From Bog-756 sp963730685 (GTDB taxonomy: Bacteria > Actinomycetota > Acidimicrobiia > Acidimicrobiales > RAAP-2), in the NCBI GenBank assembly GCA_963730685.1, contig CAVSSP010000001.1, positions 496,001-560,000 on the forward strand: DNA of 64,000 nucleotides, read 5' to 3'. The number at the start of each line of letters is the position of its first letter. Within the stretch, counting starts at the first letter, position 1. This document shows positions 17,879-26,178 of this stretch, one piece after another. The notes beneath the pieces were generated by a model that was not told the origin of the DNA, made no database searches, and saw only the letters and a list, made by a program, of their open reading frames with translations. Both the position numbers and the translations under genes were made by a program.

Positions 17879-19024
17879 TCAGCGGGCGGTGCGGAAGTGC
17901 TGGCGCAGGTCGTCGACGAAGAGCTCGGGCTGTTCCATGGCCGGGAAGTGTCCGCCGCGCTCCATGACGGTCCACCGGACCACGTTGTACTGCTGCTCGA
18001 CCCACGAGCGGGGCCACCGCAGCACCTCTTTGGGGTAGCGCGCCACACCGGTGGGGACCTCCACGAAGGGAAGGGCCCCGGACGGACCGGCACGGTGCTT
18101 GGTCTCCCAGTAGAGACGGGCCGAGGAGGTACTCGTCTGGGTGACCCAGTACAGCATCACGTTGGTGATGAGCTGCTCGCGGCTGAAGCAGTTCTCGGGA
18201 TGGCCCGCACAGTCGCTCCAGGCCCGGAACTTCTCCACGATCCAGGCGAGGAGCCCCGCCGGCGAGTCGTTGAGGGCCACCCCCAGGGTCTGGGGCTTCG
18301 TCCCCTGCTCGTTGGCGTAGCCGGACTCCTCGTCGGCGAACTGCTTCATGGCGGCCAGGTCCGCCCGCTCCTCGTCGGTGAGCGGCCCGGGATCGGGGGG
18401 CCGGATGCCGAGGGCCATGTTGAGGTGGATGCCGGCGCAGTGGTCGGGGTCGAGGGCGCCCAGCCGCGTGGTCACCTGGGCCCCCCAGTCACCGCCCTGG
18501 GCGACATAGCGGGGGTAGCCGAGCCGGTTCATGAGCTCGGCGAACGCCCGGGCGATGCGTTGCACGTCCCACCCGGGGGTCCGGGGCGGTTCGGAGAAGC
18601 CGTAGCCCGGCAGTGAGGGAGCGATGACGTGGAAGGCGTCGCCGGCCCCACCTCCGAAGGACTCCGGATCGGTCAGGCGTGGGATGACATCGAGGAACTC
18701 GACGACCGATCCCGGCCAGCCGTGGGTCAGGAGCAACGGAAGGGCGTCGGGGTGGTGGGACCGCGCGTGGACGAAATGGACACCCTGACCGTCGATGTGC
18801 GTGCGGTGGTGATCGAAGGTGTTCAGCCGCGCTTCCTCGGAGCGCCAGTCATAGGTGTCCCGCCAGTACGTCACGAGCTCACGCAGGTAGTCGACCGGGA
18901 CGCCGTACTCCCAACCGGTGCCCTCGATCTGATCCGGGAAGCGGGTCCCCGCCAGACGGTGGTGGAGGTCTTCGAGGACCGAGTCGTCGACCCGGATCCG
19001 GAACGTCTCGATCGATGTGCTCAA
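17879..19024 (-). CDS. Epoxide hydrolase (EHN-type alpha/beta hydrolase)
   Basis: A 381-residue alpha/beta hydrolase with the N-terminal epoxide-hydrolase domain (FRIRVDDSVLEDLHHRLAGT, then TYWRDTYDWR). The HGWPGS oxyanion motif is at 101-106, the nucleophile Asp at 179 in GGDWGA, and the base His near 359 in ERGGHFPAMEQP. It would open an epoxide, for example a P450 product, to a diol. It begins with TTG 19024, preceded by GAGGA. It lies 209 bp downstream of the LLM oxidoreductase on the same strand and is convergent with the deacylase, 15 bp apart. Confidence 0.92.
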   Translation of the reverse strand: MSTSIETFRIRVDDSVLEDLHHRLAGTRFPDQIEGTGWEYGVPVDYLRELVTYWRDTYDWRSEEARLNTFDHHRTHIDGQGVHFVHARSHHPDALPLLLTHGWPGSVVEFLDVIPRLTDPESFGGGAGDAFHVIAPSLPGYGFSEPPRTPGWDVQRIARAFAELMNRLGYPRYVAQGGDWGAQVTTRLGALDPDHCAGIHLNMALGIRPPDPGPLTDEERADLAAMKQFADEESGYANEQGTKPQTLGVALNDSPAGLLAWIVEKFRAWSDCAGHPENCFSREQLITNVMLYWVTQTSTSSARLYWETKHRAGPSGALPFVEVPTGVARYPKEVLRWPRSWVEQQYNVVRWTVMERGGHFPAMEQPELFVDDLRQHFRTAR

Positions 19025-19105
19025 CGTGTCCTCGCCGATGTCGTGTCCGCCGGCCGATCCGGGTCACCATACCCGCGACCGGTGGAGACCGAAGGGCCCG
19101 GTCCA

Positions 19106-19140
19106 CCGTCGGCACCGCCGACGGACACGGCACCGTCGGC
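19106..19140. repeat. Perfect hairpin with a duplicated arm between two minus-strand genes
   Basis: CCGTCGGC (19106-19113) pairs perfectly with GCCGACGG (19117-19124) over a 3 nt loop, and a second CCGTCGGC copy lies at 19133-19140. It sits between the LLM gene and the epoxide hydrolase (both minus) and could act as a terminator or mRNA end. The rest of the 209 bp gap shows nothing else. Confidence 0.35.
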
Positions 19141-19233
19141 CCCCGGGCGTGGCCGCGGGTGACGTGCGGGATCGATGGTGATCGGACGGTCGGTGAACCA
19201 ACGGGCGAGGCTCGGGGACGGGAAGTCGACCGT

Positions 19234-20103
19234 TCAGAACCGCCCGATCACTGCTTCGCCGTAGCGGCCGAGCGACCCCTCGAGGTCGGTGCCGAACAGG
19301 GCGGCGGGAACCAGGACCCGGTCCGCCCCGGACTCCGCCAGTACCGTCACCTCGGCCAGGGCCTCCTGGCCGTCGGTGGTGGTGCACGGAACGGTCACCT
19401 CGATCGCCGTCGGGTCCCGGCCGGCATCCTCGGCGCTGCGCCGGACGATCTCGATCAGTGGAGGAAGCTCCTCGGGGCGCACGCCCAACGGGAAGAATCC
19501 GTCACCGATCCGCCCGGCCCGCCGGGCCGCCGCCGGGCTGGCCCCGCCCACATGGACGGGGATGCTCCCGCCCACGGGTTGGGGCCGGAGGAAGCAGTCG
19601 GTGAAGCTGGCCGTGGTGCCCTCGAAGCTGGCCTGGTCCTCAGACCAGAGCGCCCGCATGGCGGCGATCGACTCCTCGGTCCGCGTCCCGCGTCCGGTGA
19701 AGGGGACGCCCAGGGCGCGGAACTCCTCCTCCAGCCAGCCGATGCCCGCCCCGAGGATCACCCGGCCACCCGAGAGGTGATCGAGCGTCGCCAATTCCTT
19801 AGCCAGCACAACGGGATTCCGCTGGGGCACGATGAGGATGCCGGTGCCCAACCGGAGGGTCGAGGTCATGGCCGCCACATACGCCAGCCAGATCAGCGGA
19901 TCAGGGAAGACCGTCGCCTCCCCCGACGGAAGCCGCCCCGACGGATCGTAGGGATACTTCGACCGGTACCCGCCGGGAACCACCACGTGGTCGACGGTCC
20001 AGATCGACTCGAACCCGGAGGCCTCGGCGGCCCGGGCCAGGCGGATCGCCTCCATCGGCTCGACGAACGAACCGATATTGGCAAACGCGACCCCGAACCT
20101 CAC
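19234..20103 (-). CDS. LLM class oxidoreductase, probably F420-dependent
   Basis: A 289-residue luciferase-like TIM barrel. The N-terminus RFGVAFANIGSF, the WTVDHVVVP segment, and LGTGILIVPQRNPVVLAKEL followed by LSGGRVILGAGIGW are typical of F420-using members rather than FMNH2 monooxygenases; this is judged from memory. GTG 20103 is chosen over upstream in-frame starts because GGAG precedes it and the protein then begins on the first barrel strand. It probably reduces or oxidises a carbon-carbon or carbonyl site. Divergent from a ferredoxin gene across 214 bp. Confidence 0.87.
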   Translation of the reverse strand: MRFGVAFANIGSFVEPMEAIRLARAAEASGFESIWTVDHVVVPGGYRSKYPYDPSGRLPSGEATVFPDPLIWLAYVAAMTSTLRLGTGILIVPQRNPVVLAKELATLDHLSGGRVILGAGIGWLEEEFRALGVPFTGRGTRTEESIAAMRALWSEDQASFEGTTASFTDCFLRPQPVGGSIPVHVGGASPAAARRAGRIGDGFFPLGVRPEELPPLIEIVRRSAEDAGRDPTAIEVTVPCTTTDGQEALAEVTVLAESGADRVLVPAALFGTDLEGSLGRYGEAVIGRF

Positions 20104-20317
20104 TGCTCCATGCCTCTGCGTCTCCCGATCGCCCACCGCCTCGATGGCGGGCTCAGCATAGGACACGACCCCGCGCCCAACCGTGCCGTGTCCATGGGGG
20201 CATGCCGGTCGCCGGGCCGCCGGCAGGCCGGGTCGGCACGGGCGCACGTGCTGATTGCACGACAGGCCGATGACACCAGGGTGTTACCCTCGGTCGTATG
20301 GTCGGGGAGTCGGGGAG

Positions 20318-20521
20318 ATGAGCCCGGGTCAGGAACCCGGCAGCGTGACGATCGATCGCGACGCCTGCATGGGCTCGGGGAATTGCGTGTTCTGGGCCCC
20401 CGGCGTCTTCGACCTCGACGACGACGGCGTGGCCATCGTCGTCGGCGATGCCGTCGGTCATGAGGACCGGGTGCGGACGGCCGCCTCCAACTGCCCGGCC
20501 TCGGCCATCCGCATCGCCTGA
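20318..20521 (+). CDS. Small 3Fe-4S ferredoxin (P450-type redox partner)
   Basis: A 67-residue ferredoxin with three cysteines, C17 and C23 (DACMGSGNC) and C59 (NCPASAI). This is the pattern of the single 3Fe-4S cluster ferredoxins that feed actinobacterial P450s. A short acidic DLDDDG stretch follows WAPGVF. ATG 20318 has GGGGAG directly upstream. No P450 is adjacent; the nearest intact ones are at 7.5-15 kb. It may serve several of them. A short inverted repeat AGGGT/ACCCT (20278-20290) lies 28 bp upstream. Confidence 0.9.
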   Translation: MSPGQEPGSVTIDRDACMGSGNCVFWAPGVFDLDDDGVAIVVGDAVGHEDRVRTAASNCPASAIRIA

Positions 20522-20645
20522 ACCTGGTCACGGCTCCGGTGGCGGGTGGGGCCGCCGTCGGGCAGGCGTCGTCAGGCGGCGGCGTCACTACAATGACGCC
20601 GCTCCCGCCGCGGATCGCGACGGCAGGTCGGACCGGAGGCAACGC

Positions 20646-21089
20646 ATGGGCACCTACAACCACACGGGGCAGGTCGTCACCGATCTCGAACGGTCGAAGC
20701 GCTTCTACCAGGAAGTGTTCGGCTTCACCTTCTGGTACGAGATCTCCCCGCCAGACAATCCGACGGCCAAGCTCACCGGTCTCACGCCGCCGCTGGGCGT
20801 CACCGCCTCCTATCTCACCCTCGACGGCTTCGTGCTCGAACTGATGCACTACGCCGCCGGCGGCGCCACTGCCCCGTTCCGGCCCCGGACGATGAACGAG
20901 CCCGGGCTCACCCACCTGTCGATCTCCGTCGACGATGTGCGGGCCACGGCCGAGCGGGCGGTCGGGTACGGAGGTGAGATCATCGAGGAGAGCGACCTCG
21001 GGATGGCGATCTTCATCCGGGATCCCGACGGACAGCTCCTCGAGCTCCTTCCGGCCTCCCACCGGGACGGCCTCCCCCCCAAGCCCTGA
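20646..21089 (+). CDS. VOC (glyoxalase/dioxygenase) superfamily protein
   Basis: A 147-residue vicinal-oxygen-chelate protein: HTGQVVTDLERSKRFYQEVFGF at the N-terminus (first metal ligand His), LTHLSISVDDV, and FIRDPDGQLLELL with the terminal Glu. One complete pair of beta-alpha-beta-beta-beta modules is present, the size of glyoxalase I and epimerase-like members. Members include methylmalonyl-CoA epimerase and ring-cleavage dioxygenases; the exact reaction is open. ATG 20646 has GGAGG 6 bp upstream; TACAAT at 20589-20594 is a good -10 candidate. Confidence 0.86.
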   Translation: MGTYNHTGQVVTDLERSKRFYQEVFGFTFWYEISPPDNPTAKLTGLTPPLGVTASYLTLDGFVLELMHYAAGGATAPFRPRTMNEPGLTHLSISVDDVRATAERAVGYGGEIIEESDLGMAIFIRDPDGQLLELLPASHRDGLPPKP

Positions 21090-21170
21090 CCGAGGCCGCG
21101 CCGTGGTCGTCGGCGGGGCACACGCTCGGCGGAGGGCGGCCGGCCCTGCCCTGGGGCCGGGCTGGGTGAC

Positions 21171-21176
21171 TACGCT
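21171..21176 (+). promoter_or_regulatory. -10-like box before aldehyde dehydrogenase
   Basis: TACGCT lies 60 bp upstream of the GTG start; the same hexamer is found before the substrate-binding protein (23860) and the TetR gene (49250). No clear -35 is visible. Confidence 0.3.
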
Positions 21177-21236
21177 GGCCCGTTGAGTCGGCCGGCCGCC
21201 CGTCGGTGCGCGTGACTTCGACGAGGAGGGTTCGAC

Positions 21237-22721
21237 GTGACCTTGACCAGCCCGACGACGGTGCCCCTACGACATGCCGACCGGTTCTTCATCGACGGTG
21301 CGTGGGTGTCGCCATCGTCCGATGCCACCTTCGAGGTGATCGACTCGAGCACGGAGCAGGTCTACTTCCGGGTGCCCGAGGCGCAGGCGGCCGATGTCGA
21401 CCGGGCGGTCACGGCCGCCCGGCGGGCCTTCGACGAGGGGCCGTGGCCCACCATGGCCCATGGCGACCGGGCCGTGTTCCTGAGGGGCATCGCCGGCGGG
21501 CTGCGGGACCGGGCCGAGGACATCGGCCAGATCTGGCCCCGTGAGTCGGGCGCGCTGTACTCGATGGCCACCCGTGGCACCGCCGGCATCGCCGGCGCCT
21601 TCGACTACTACGCCGGTCTGGCCGACACGTTTCCCTTCGAGGAGCCGGCCCGGCCGTCGCTGGGCGAGTTCGGTCTGCTGGTCCGGGAGCCGGTCGGTGT
21701 GGTGGGGGCGATCATCCCGTGGAACGCCCCCATCGGACTGATCACGTACAAGCTCGCCCCGGCGCTCCTGGCCGGGTGCACCGTCGTGCTCAAGTGCTCC
21801 CCCGAGGCGCCGGGTGATGCCTACGTGGTGGCGGAGATCGCCGAGGCCATCGGCCTACCGCCCGGGGTGCTGAACGTCGTGACCGCCGACCGTGAGGTCT
21901 CCGAGCTCCTGGTCGGCGATCCCCGGGTGGACAAGATCACCTTCACCGGCTCGACCGCCGCCGGCCGGCGGATCGCGTCGATCTGCGGCGACCGGATCGC
22001 CCGCTGCACGCTCGAGTTGGGGGGGAAGTCGGCCGCGCTGGTACTCGACGACATCGATCTCGGCGAGGCGGCGGCCACACTGGCCAGGGCCGAGTGCACC
22101 CTGTCCGGACAGGTCTGCTCGTCGCTGACCCGGATCATCGTCACCCGCCGACGTCATGACGAGCTGGTGGAGGCACTCGCCGTCGCCTGTGCGCAGATAC
22201 AGGTCGGGGACCCCTTCGACCCGGCTACCCAGATGGGTCCGCTGGTGTCCGGCCGTCAACGCGACCGGGTGGAGGGCTACATCGCCAAGGGCGTGGAGGA
22301 GGGTGCGGTGCTGGCGGCGGGCGGTGGGCGGCCCCGACACCTCGACCGGGGCTACTACGTGGAGCCGACAGTGTTCGGCAATGTGGACAACGCCTCCACC
22401 CTGGCGCAGGAGGAGATCTTCGGTCCGGTCCTCACCGTCATCGCGGCCGACGACGAGGACCAGATCGTGGCCCTCGCCAACGACAGCATCTACGGACTCA
22501 ATGCTTCCGTGTTCACCGAGGACGTGGACCGTGCCGCCGCCGTCGCCCGCCGGCTCCGGTCGGGAACGGTCGGCCACAACGCCTTCCGCACCGATTTCGG
22601 GATCGCCTTCGGCGGCTTCAAGCAGTCCGGCATCGGTCGGGAGGGTGGAACCGAGGGCCTCCTGCCCTTCCTCGAGACCAAGACCGTGATCCTCGAGGGG
22701 ATCCCCAGCCACTACCGGTGA
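21237..22721 (+). CDS. Aldehyde dehydrogenase
   Basis: A 494-residue NAD(P)-dependent aldehyde dehydrogenase that turns an aldehyde into an acid. The PWNAPIG nucleotide-fold segment, FTGSTAAGRRI, the general base E260 (LELGGKSAA) and the nucleophile C294 (GQVCSS) are all present. GTG 21237 has GAGGAGGG about 6 bp upstream. It fits after the alcohol dehydrogenase at 12541. A second, clearly different aldehyde dehydrogenase is at 40384. Confidence 0.93.
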   Translation: MTLTSPTTVPLRHADRFFIDGAWVSPSSDATFEVIDSSTEQVYFRVPEAQAADVDRAVTAARRAFDEGPWPTMAHGDRAVFLRGIAGGLRDRAEDIGQIWPRESGALYSMATRGTAGIAGAFDYYAGLADTFPFEEPARPSLGEFGLLVREPVGVVGAIIPWNAPIGLITYKLAPALLAGCTVVLKCSPEAPGDAYVVAEIAEAIGLPPGVLNVVTADREVSELLVGDPRVDKITFTGSTAAGRRIASICGDRIARCTLELGGKSAALVLDDIDLGEAAATLARAECTLSGQVCSSLTRIIVTRRRHDELVEALAVACAQIQVGDPFDPATQMGPLVSGRQRDRVEGYIAKGVEEGAVLAAGGGRPRHLDRGYYVEPTVFGNVDNASTLAQEEIFGPVLTVIAADDEDQIVALANDSIYGLNASVFTEDVDRAAAVARRLRSGTVGHNAFRTDFGIAFGGFKQSGIGREGGTEGLLPFLETKTVILEGIPSHYR

Positions 22722-22774
22722 ACGTCGCCCGCTCGATGACCGACGCACCGTCACCCCGTATGATCGCCCACCTT

Positions 22775-22790
22775 CCTCCGCAGACGGAGG
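22775..22790 (+). repeat. Small hairpin between aldehyde dehydrogenase and crotonase
   Basis: CCTCCG (22775-22780) and CGGAGG (22785-22790) form a perfect 6 bp stem with a 4 nt loop. A -10-like TATGAT is at 22759-22764, so this could be the leader of a separate crotonase transcript. The CGGAGG arm resembles a ribosome site but is too far from the start. Confidence 0.3.
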
Positions 22791-22821
22791 GCCACTTGGG
22801 ACCAGCAAGGATCGAGGAGTG

Positions 22822-23589
22822 ATGGAACGACCGCCGTTCAAGCGAACCAGGATGTCCCGGGTCGGACGCGTCGCCGTCCTGACACTGGCCAGCGACAAGG
22901 TGAATGCGCTGGACATCGAGGTATTCCGCGAGGTCACCGCGTTCGTCGAGTTCTGCGAGCACGACCCGGACACCGATGCCCTGGTGCTGACGGGCGAGGG
23001 CTCACTCTTCTCGGCCGGGCTCAACGTGAACGCGGTCCTGGCGAACGACGAGGCCTACACCGAGGAGCTGCTGGGGACCCTCACCGAGTCCCTGCTCCGG
23101 GTGTTCGCGTGCCCCCTGCCCACCGTCGCCGCCGTCAACGGCTCGGCCATCGCCGGGGGCTGCCTCCTGGCCTGCGCATTCGACAAGAGGTTGATCGCCG
23201 AGGGGGCCCGGATCGGCGTCACCGAGCTCCGGGTGGGGGTGGCGTTCCCCGTCGTCACCGTCGAGCTGCTGAAGTACGTCTGCGGTTCGAATGCCGAGCG
23301 TGTGATGTTCGATGCCGAGTTGCTCGACGCCGAGGCCGCCTGTGCCGTCGGGCTCACCCACCAGGTCTGCCCCGGGCCCGAGTTGCCGGCGGCGGCGGTC
23401 GCCGCCGCCGAACGGCTGGCCTCGCTCGATCCCCGCGCCTATGCGCTGGCCAAGTCGTCGGCGCGCCGGTCCGTGTTCTCGGCGGTGGGCATCGGGGAGG
23501 GCGCCGAGCTCGACCGACAGGTGCGTGACCATTGGCAGGACGATCGGACTCGGGCCAGTCTGGGTCGGCTGCTCAAGCCCAAGGGCTGA
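22822..23589 (+). CDS. Enoyl-CoA hydratase/isomerase (crotonase) family protein
   Basis: A 255-residue crotonase. Substrate and oxyanion-hole segments are LFSAGLNVNAVL and GSAIAGGCLLACAFD. The first hydratase glutamate is replaced by Leu (GGCLLA instead of GGCEL), and the second is kept in VTELRVGV. An isomerase or other crotonase reaction is therefore more likely than hydration. The start may be ATG 22822 or the adjacent GTG 22819, since a GAGGAG runs into them. The C-terminal tail ends LGRLLKPKG. Confidence 0.88.
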   Translation: MERPPFKRTRMSRVGRVAVLTLASDKVNALDIEVFREVTAFVEFCEHDPDTDALVLTGEGSLFSAGLNVNAVLANDEAYTEELLGTLTESLLRVFACPLPTVAAVNGSAIAGGCLLACAFDKRLIAEGARIGVTELRVGVAFPVVTVELLKYVCGSNAERVMFDAELLDAEAACAVGLTHQVCPGPELPAAAVAAAERLASLDPRAYALAKSSARRSVFSAVGIGEGAELDRQVRDHWQDDRTRASLGRLLKPKG

Positions 23590-23836
23590 TCGCCCCCCTC
23601 CCACCTCCTTGCCCCCTCCCCCCGGCAGGCAACAGATGGTCCACAGCCGGCGACGGGAGGGGTCGGTGCTGATCGCCGTTCTTGTCGAAAGAGAACCGGG
23701 CTTCCAGGGGGCGCCACCACCGGCCCGGCGCCGCTTGCTACTGTCGGCACACCAGCGGAAGAGGGGCGTGGACAGGCAAAGGGGCATGCAAGAGGGGTAC
23801 GGGGTCGAAGAGGGTCTTCCCCGGCCCGACGGTTGG

Positions 23837-23865
23837 TCGACACCACCAAGAATCTTGTATACGCT
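23837..23865 (+). promoter_or_regulatory. Putative promoter of the ABC importer
   Basis: TCGACA (23837-23842) and TACGCT (23860-23865) are separated by 17 bp. A start near 23872 would give an 80 nt leader containing the perfect inverted repeat at 23915. The rest of the 362 bp gene-free stretch (23590-23951) holds a C-rich tract just after the crotonase stop and purine-rich sequence without a convincing gene. Confidence 0.5.
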
Positions 23866-23914
23866 CAACGCGATGTTGCGGGGCCCTTTTTGGGGAAGGC
23901 CGATGCTGACAAAA

Positions 23915-23935
23915 GAGAACACGTTTCGTGTTCTC
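23915..23935 (+). promoter_or_regulatory. Perfect inverted repeat upstream of the substrate-binding protein
   Basis: GAGAACACG (23915-23923), TTT, CGTGTTCTC (23927-23935) form a perfect 9 bp palindrome with a 3 nt centre, 16 bp before the ATG. It may be an operator for a dimeric repressor. The AACACGTT core resembles, from memory, the TnnAACnnGTTnnA sites of KstR-type regulators. Alternatively it may act as an RNA hairpin near the ribosome site. TGACA flanks it on both sides. Confidence 0.55.
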
Positions 23936-23951
23936 GTGACAAGGGGGATCA

Positions 23952-25205
23952 ATGAGACGCAAGGTTGGATTTCGGGCGGGCATCCTGACGGCGGTGCTCC
24001 TCTCGGTCGTGGCGGCGTGCAGCACGACCAGTCAGGCGGGCGCGTCCACGGTCCGCGGGTTGAGCGGGAAGACGATCACGGTCGGCGGGATCTGGTCGAC
24101 GGCCAACTTCGCCGGTGCCCAGGTCGGCGCCGAGGCCTACTTCAAGCAGCTGAACAAGACGAACTACCTCCACGGGTACAAGATCAAGTTCGCCGGATAT
24201 GTGAACGACGACCAGGACCCGGCCACCGCCCTCAGCGGCGTCCGCCAGCTGGTCACCCAGGACAACGTCTTCGCCATCGTCCCCGACCTCTCGGCCGTCA
24301 ACCCCGGTAGCTACCTGAAGGCCCAGAAGATCCTGTACGTGGGCGGCGGCTTCGACTACAGCTACTGCGCCACCAAGGTCACCACCAGCCTGTGGGGCTA
24401 CTCGGTCGGTGGCTGCCTGGTGCCCTCCACCCCGCCGGTCATGTCCAACACCTACCGGCAGTTCTACACCTACGTGAGCGCCAAGACCGGCAGTGCCCAC
24501 CCGACCATGGCGGTGTTCTCCAACGACAATGCGTCCGGGTCCAACTCGGCCAAGCTGGCCACCGTGTCGGCCAAGGGTGCCGGCTTCAACGTGGTCTACA
24601 ACAAGGCCTCCGTGCCCATCACGGCCAGTGACTACACCCCCTATGTCCAGCAGATCCTGTCGTCCAACAACGGCAAGCAGCCCCAGGCCATCGGCTGCCA
24701 GCTGACGGAGCAGTGCATCCCGATGTGGTCGGCGCTCAAGAACGCCGGGTACACAGGCTCCTACTGGACCCCGTTGGGCCAGATCGCCGCCCTCGACTCG
24801 ATCATGCAGGGGACGGTCACCACCACCACGTACAACAACCAGCCCAGCCCCCAGTTGACGGCGATGGAGAGCGCCATGAACGCGGTCTCACCGGGGACGC
24901 AGCTGACCGGCTACTCCAACGTGCCGTCGTACTTCTCCGCCGCCATGTTCGCCACGGCCGTGCATGCCGTGCAGGCGAAGAACCAGGCCATCACGCCGGC
25001 CAACGTCCGCAAGGTGCTGTCCACGATCAAGTGGGCCATCCCCGGCCTGGTCGGGCCGATCCAGTACCCGGCCTCGTCGGTGGCGGGGACCCCCTACTGC
25101 ACGTCGTTCCTGGCCTACACCGGCGGCTCGACGAAGACGATCTACCCGTACTCGTGTACCTACAAGGTCTTCAAGGTGACGTCGCAGGCCGAGAAGGCCA
25201 GTTGA
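23952..25205 (+). CDS. ABC transporter substrate-binding lipoprotein (branched-chain amino acid type)
   Basis: A 417-residue type I periplasmic-binding protein. The N-terminus MRRKVGFRAG is followed by a hydrophobic run and the lipobox VAAC, so cleavage before C23 and lipid anchoring outside the membrane are expected. The mature protein has the two-lobe fold typical of LivJ/LivK relatives. Many of these bind aromatic or aliphatic acids rather than amino acids. An AAGGGGG lies just upstream of the ATG. It is followed by a strong hairpin and then the transporter genes. Confidence 0.92.
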   Translation: MRRKVGFRAGILTAVLLSVVAACSTTSQAGASTVRGLSGKTITVGGIWSTANFAGAQVGAEAYFKQLNKTNYLHGYKIKFAGYVNDDQDPATALSGVRQLVTQDNVFAIVPDLSAVNPGSYLKAQKILYVGGGFDYSYCATKVTTSLWGYSVGGCLVPSTPPVMSNTYRQFYTYVSAKTGSAHPTMAVFSNDNASGSNSAKLATVSAKGAGFNVVYNKASVPITASDYTPYVQQILSSNNGKQPQAIGCQLTEQCIPMWSALKNAGYTGSYWTPLGQIAALDSIMQGTVTTTTYNNQPSPQLTAMESAMNAVSPGTQLTGYSNVPSYFSAAMFATAVHAVQAKNQAITPANVRKVLSTIKWAIPGLVGPIQYPASSVAGTPYCTSFLAYTGGSTKTIYPYSCTYKVFKVTSQAEKAS

Positions 25206-25213
25206 TCGTCCGG

Positions 25214-25258
25214 CACCACCGTCCTCGGTCCCGCCGGCCGGCCCCGAGGACGGTGGTG
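25214..25258 (+). terminator. Strong 15 bp hairpin after the substrate-binding protein
   Basis: CACCACCGTCCTCGG (25214-25228) and CCGAGGACGGTGGTG (25244-25258) form a perfect 15 bp stem with a 15 nt loop, 9 bp after the stop. No T tract follows. In importer operons such a stem after the binding protein usually protects the upstream mRNA or lets only part of transcription continue. Confidence 0.7.
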
Positions 25259-25334
25259 ACGGTATCGTGCGCAGGGGGAAGGTCGAAGAACCGAGGCCAT
25301 GATGCGGCGAGGCCCCACGCGTGAGTGAGGACAC

Positions 25335-26156
25335 GTGAGCGAGGTGGACGTGCGCCCGGCGTCCTCGGAGCCGGCGCTGCCGACGGCTCCCCCGACCCTC
25401 GAGTTGTCCGAGATCTGCGTACGCTTCGGCGGGATCACGGCGGTCGCCGACATCAGCCTCCGCGTCCCGCCTGGCCAGGTCTGCGGTCTCATCGGGCCCA
25501 ACGGTGCCGGGAAGACCACGCTCTTCGACGTGGTCTCGGGCGTGCGGCGTCCGCAGTCCGGTCGGGCCCTGCTGGAGGGACGGGACGTCAGTGGCACCGA
25601 GTCGGTGAAACGCAGCCGGCTCGGTGTGCGCCGGACCTTCCAGCGGGTGCAGACCTATGGCTGGCTGACCGTCGAGGACAACGTGCTGGCCGCCACCGAG
25701 TGGCACGGCGGCGGCGGCGGCGTCCTCGGGGACATGGTGGGCTGGCACGGCCGGCGCCGCCGCGAACGCGAGCGCCGGCTGCTGGTCGACGCGGCCTTGG
25801 AGCGGTGCGGCCTGGAGGACGTGCGCAAAGAGTTCGCCGGCTCCCTCCCCATCGGGACCGCCCGGATGGTCGAGTTCGCACGGGCCACCGTCGAGGCACC
25901 GACGCTCCTGCTCCTCGACGAGCCCGCCTCGGGGCTCCATGCCGAGGAGGTCGAGCGCCTGGGCCGGCTCATCCAGGACGTCCGCCACACCACCGGCTGC
26001 AGCGTGCTCCTCGTCGAGCACAACGCCGGCTTCGTCATGTCCCACTGCGACCGGGTCGTGGTCCTCAACCTGGGCTCGGTGCTGGCGGACGGTACGCCGG
26101 ACGAGGTCCAGAACGACCCCGCCGTGCGCAGCGCCTACCTGGGCCACGTGGTCTGA
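25335..26156 (+). CDS. ABC transporter ATP-binding protein, LivG-like
   Basis: A 273-residue nucleotide-binding subunit. Walker A is GPNGAGKTT (54-62), Walker B LLLLDEPASG, and the H-loop LLVEHN. The signature reads LPIGTARMVE instead of LSGGQ or the usual LivG LSYGxQR, a noticeable deviation. GTG 25335 begins the gene. It belongs with the fused permease-ATPase that starts 22 bp downstream and supplies the first of the two ATPases of a branched-chain-type importer. Confidence 0.9.
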   Translation: MSEVDVRPASSEPALPTAPPTLELSEICVRFGGITAVADISLRVPPGQVCGLIGPNGAGKTTLFDVVSGVRRPQSGRALLEGRDVSGTESVKRSRLGVRRTFQRVQTYGWLTVEDNVLAATEWHGGGGGVLGDMVGWHGRRRRERERRLLVDAALERCGLEDVRKEFAGSLPIGTARMVEFARATVEAPTLLLLDEPASGLHAEEVERLGRLIQDVRHTTGCSVLLVEHNAGFVMSHCDRVVVLNLGSVLADGTPDEVQNDPAVRSAYLGHVV

Positions 26157-26178
26157 GAGAGAAGCAGGCAACCGACAC

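Noticed and set aside
23590..23836. Small protein gene or regulatory RNA in the gap before the importer
   Set aside because: Frames here lack ribosome sites and protein-like composition, and apart from the promoter and palindrome no conserved RNA shape could be recognised by eye.
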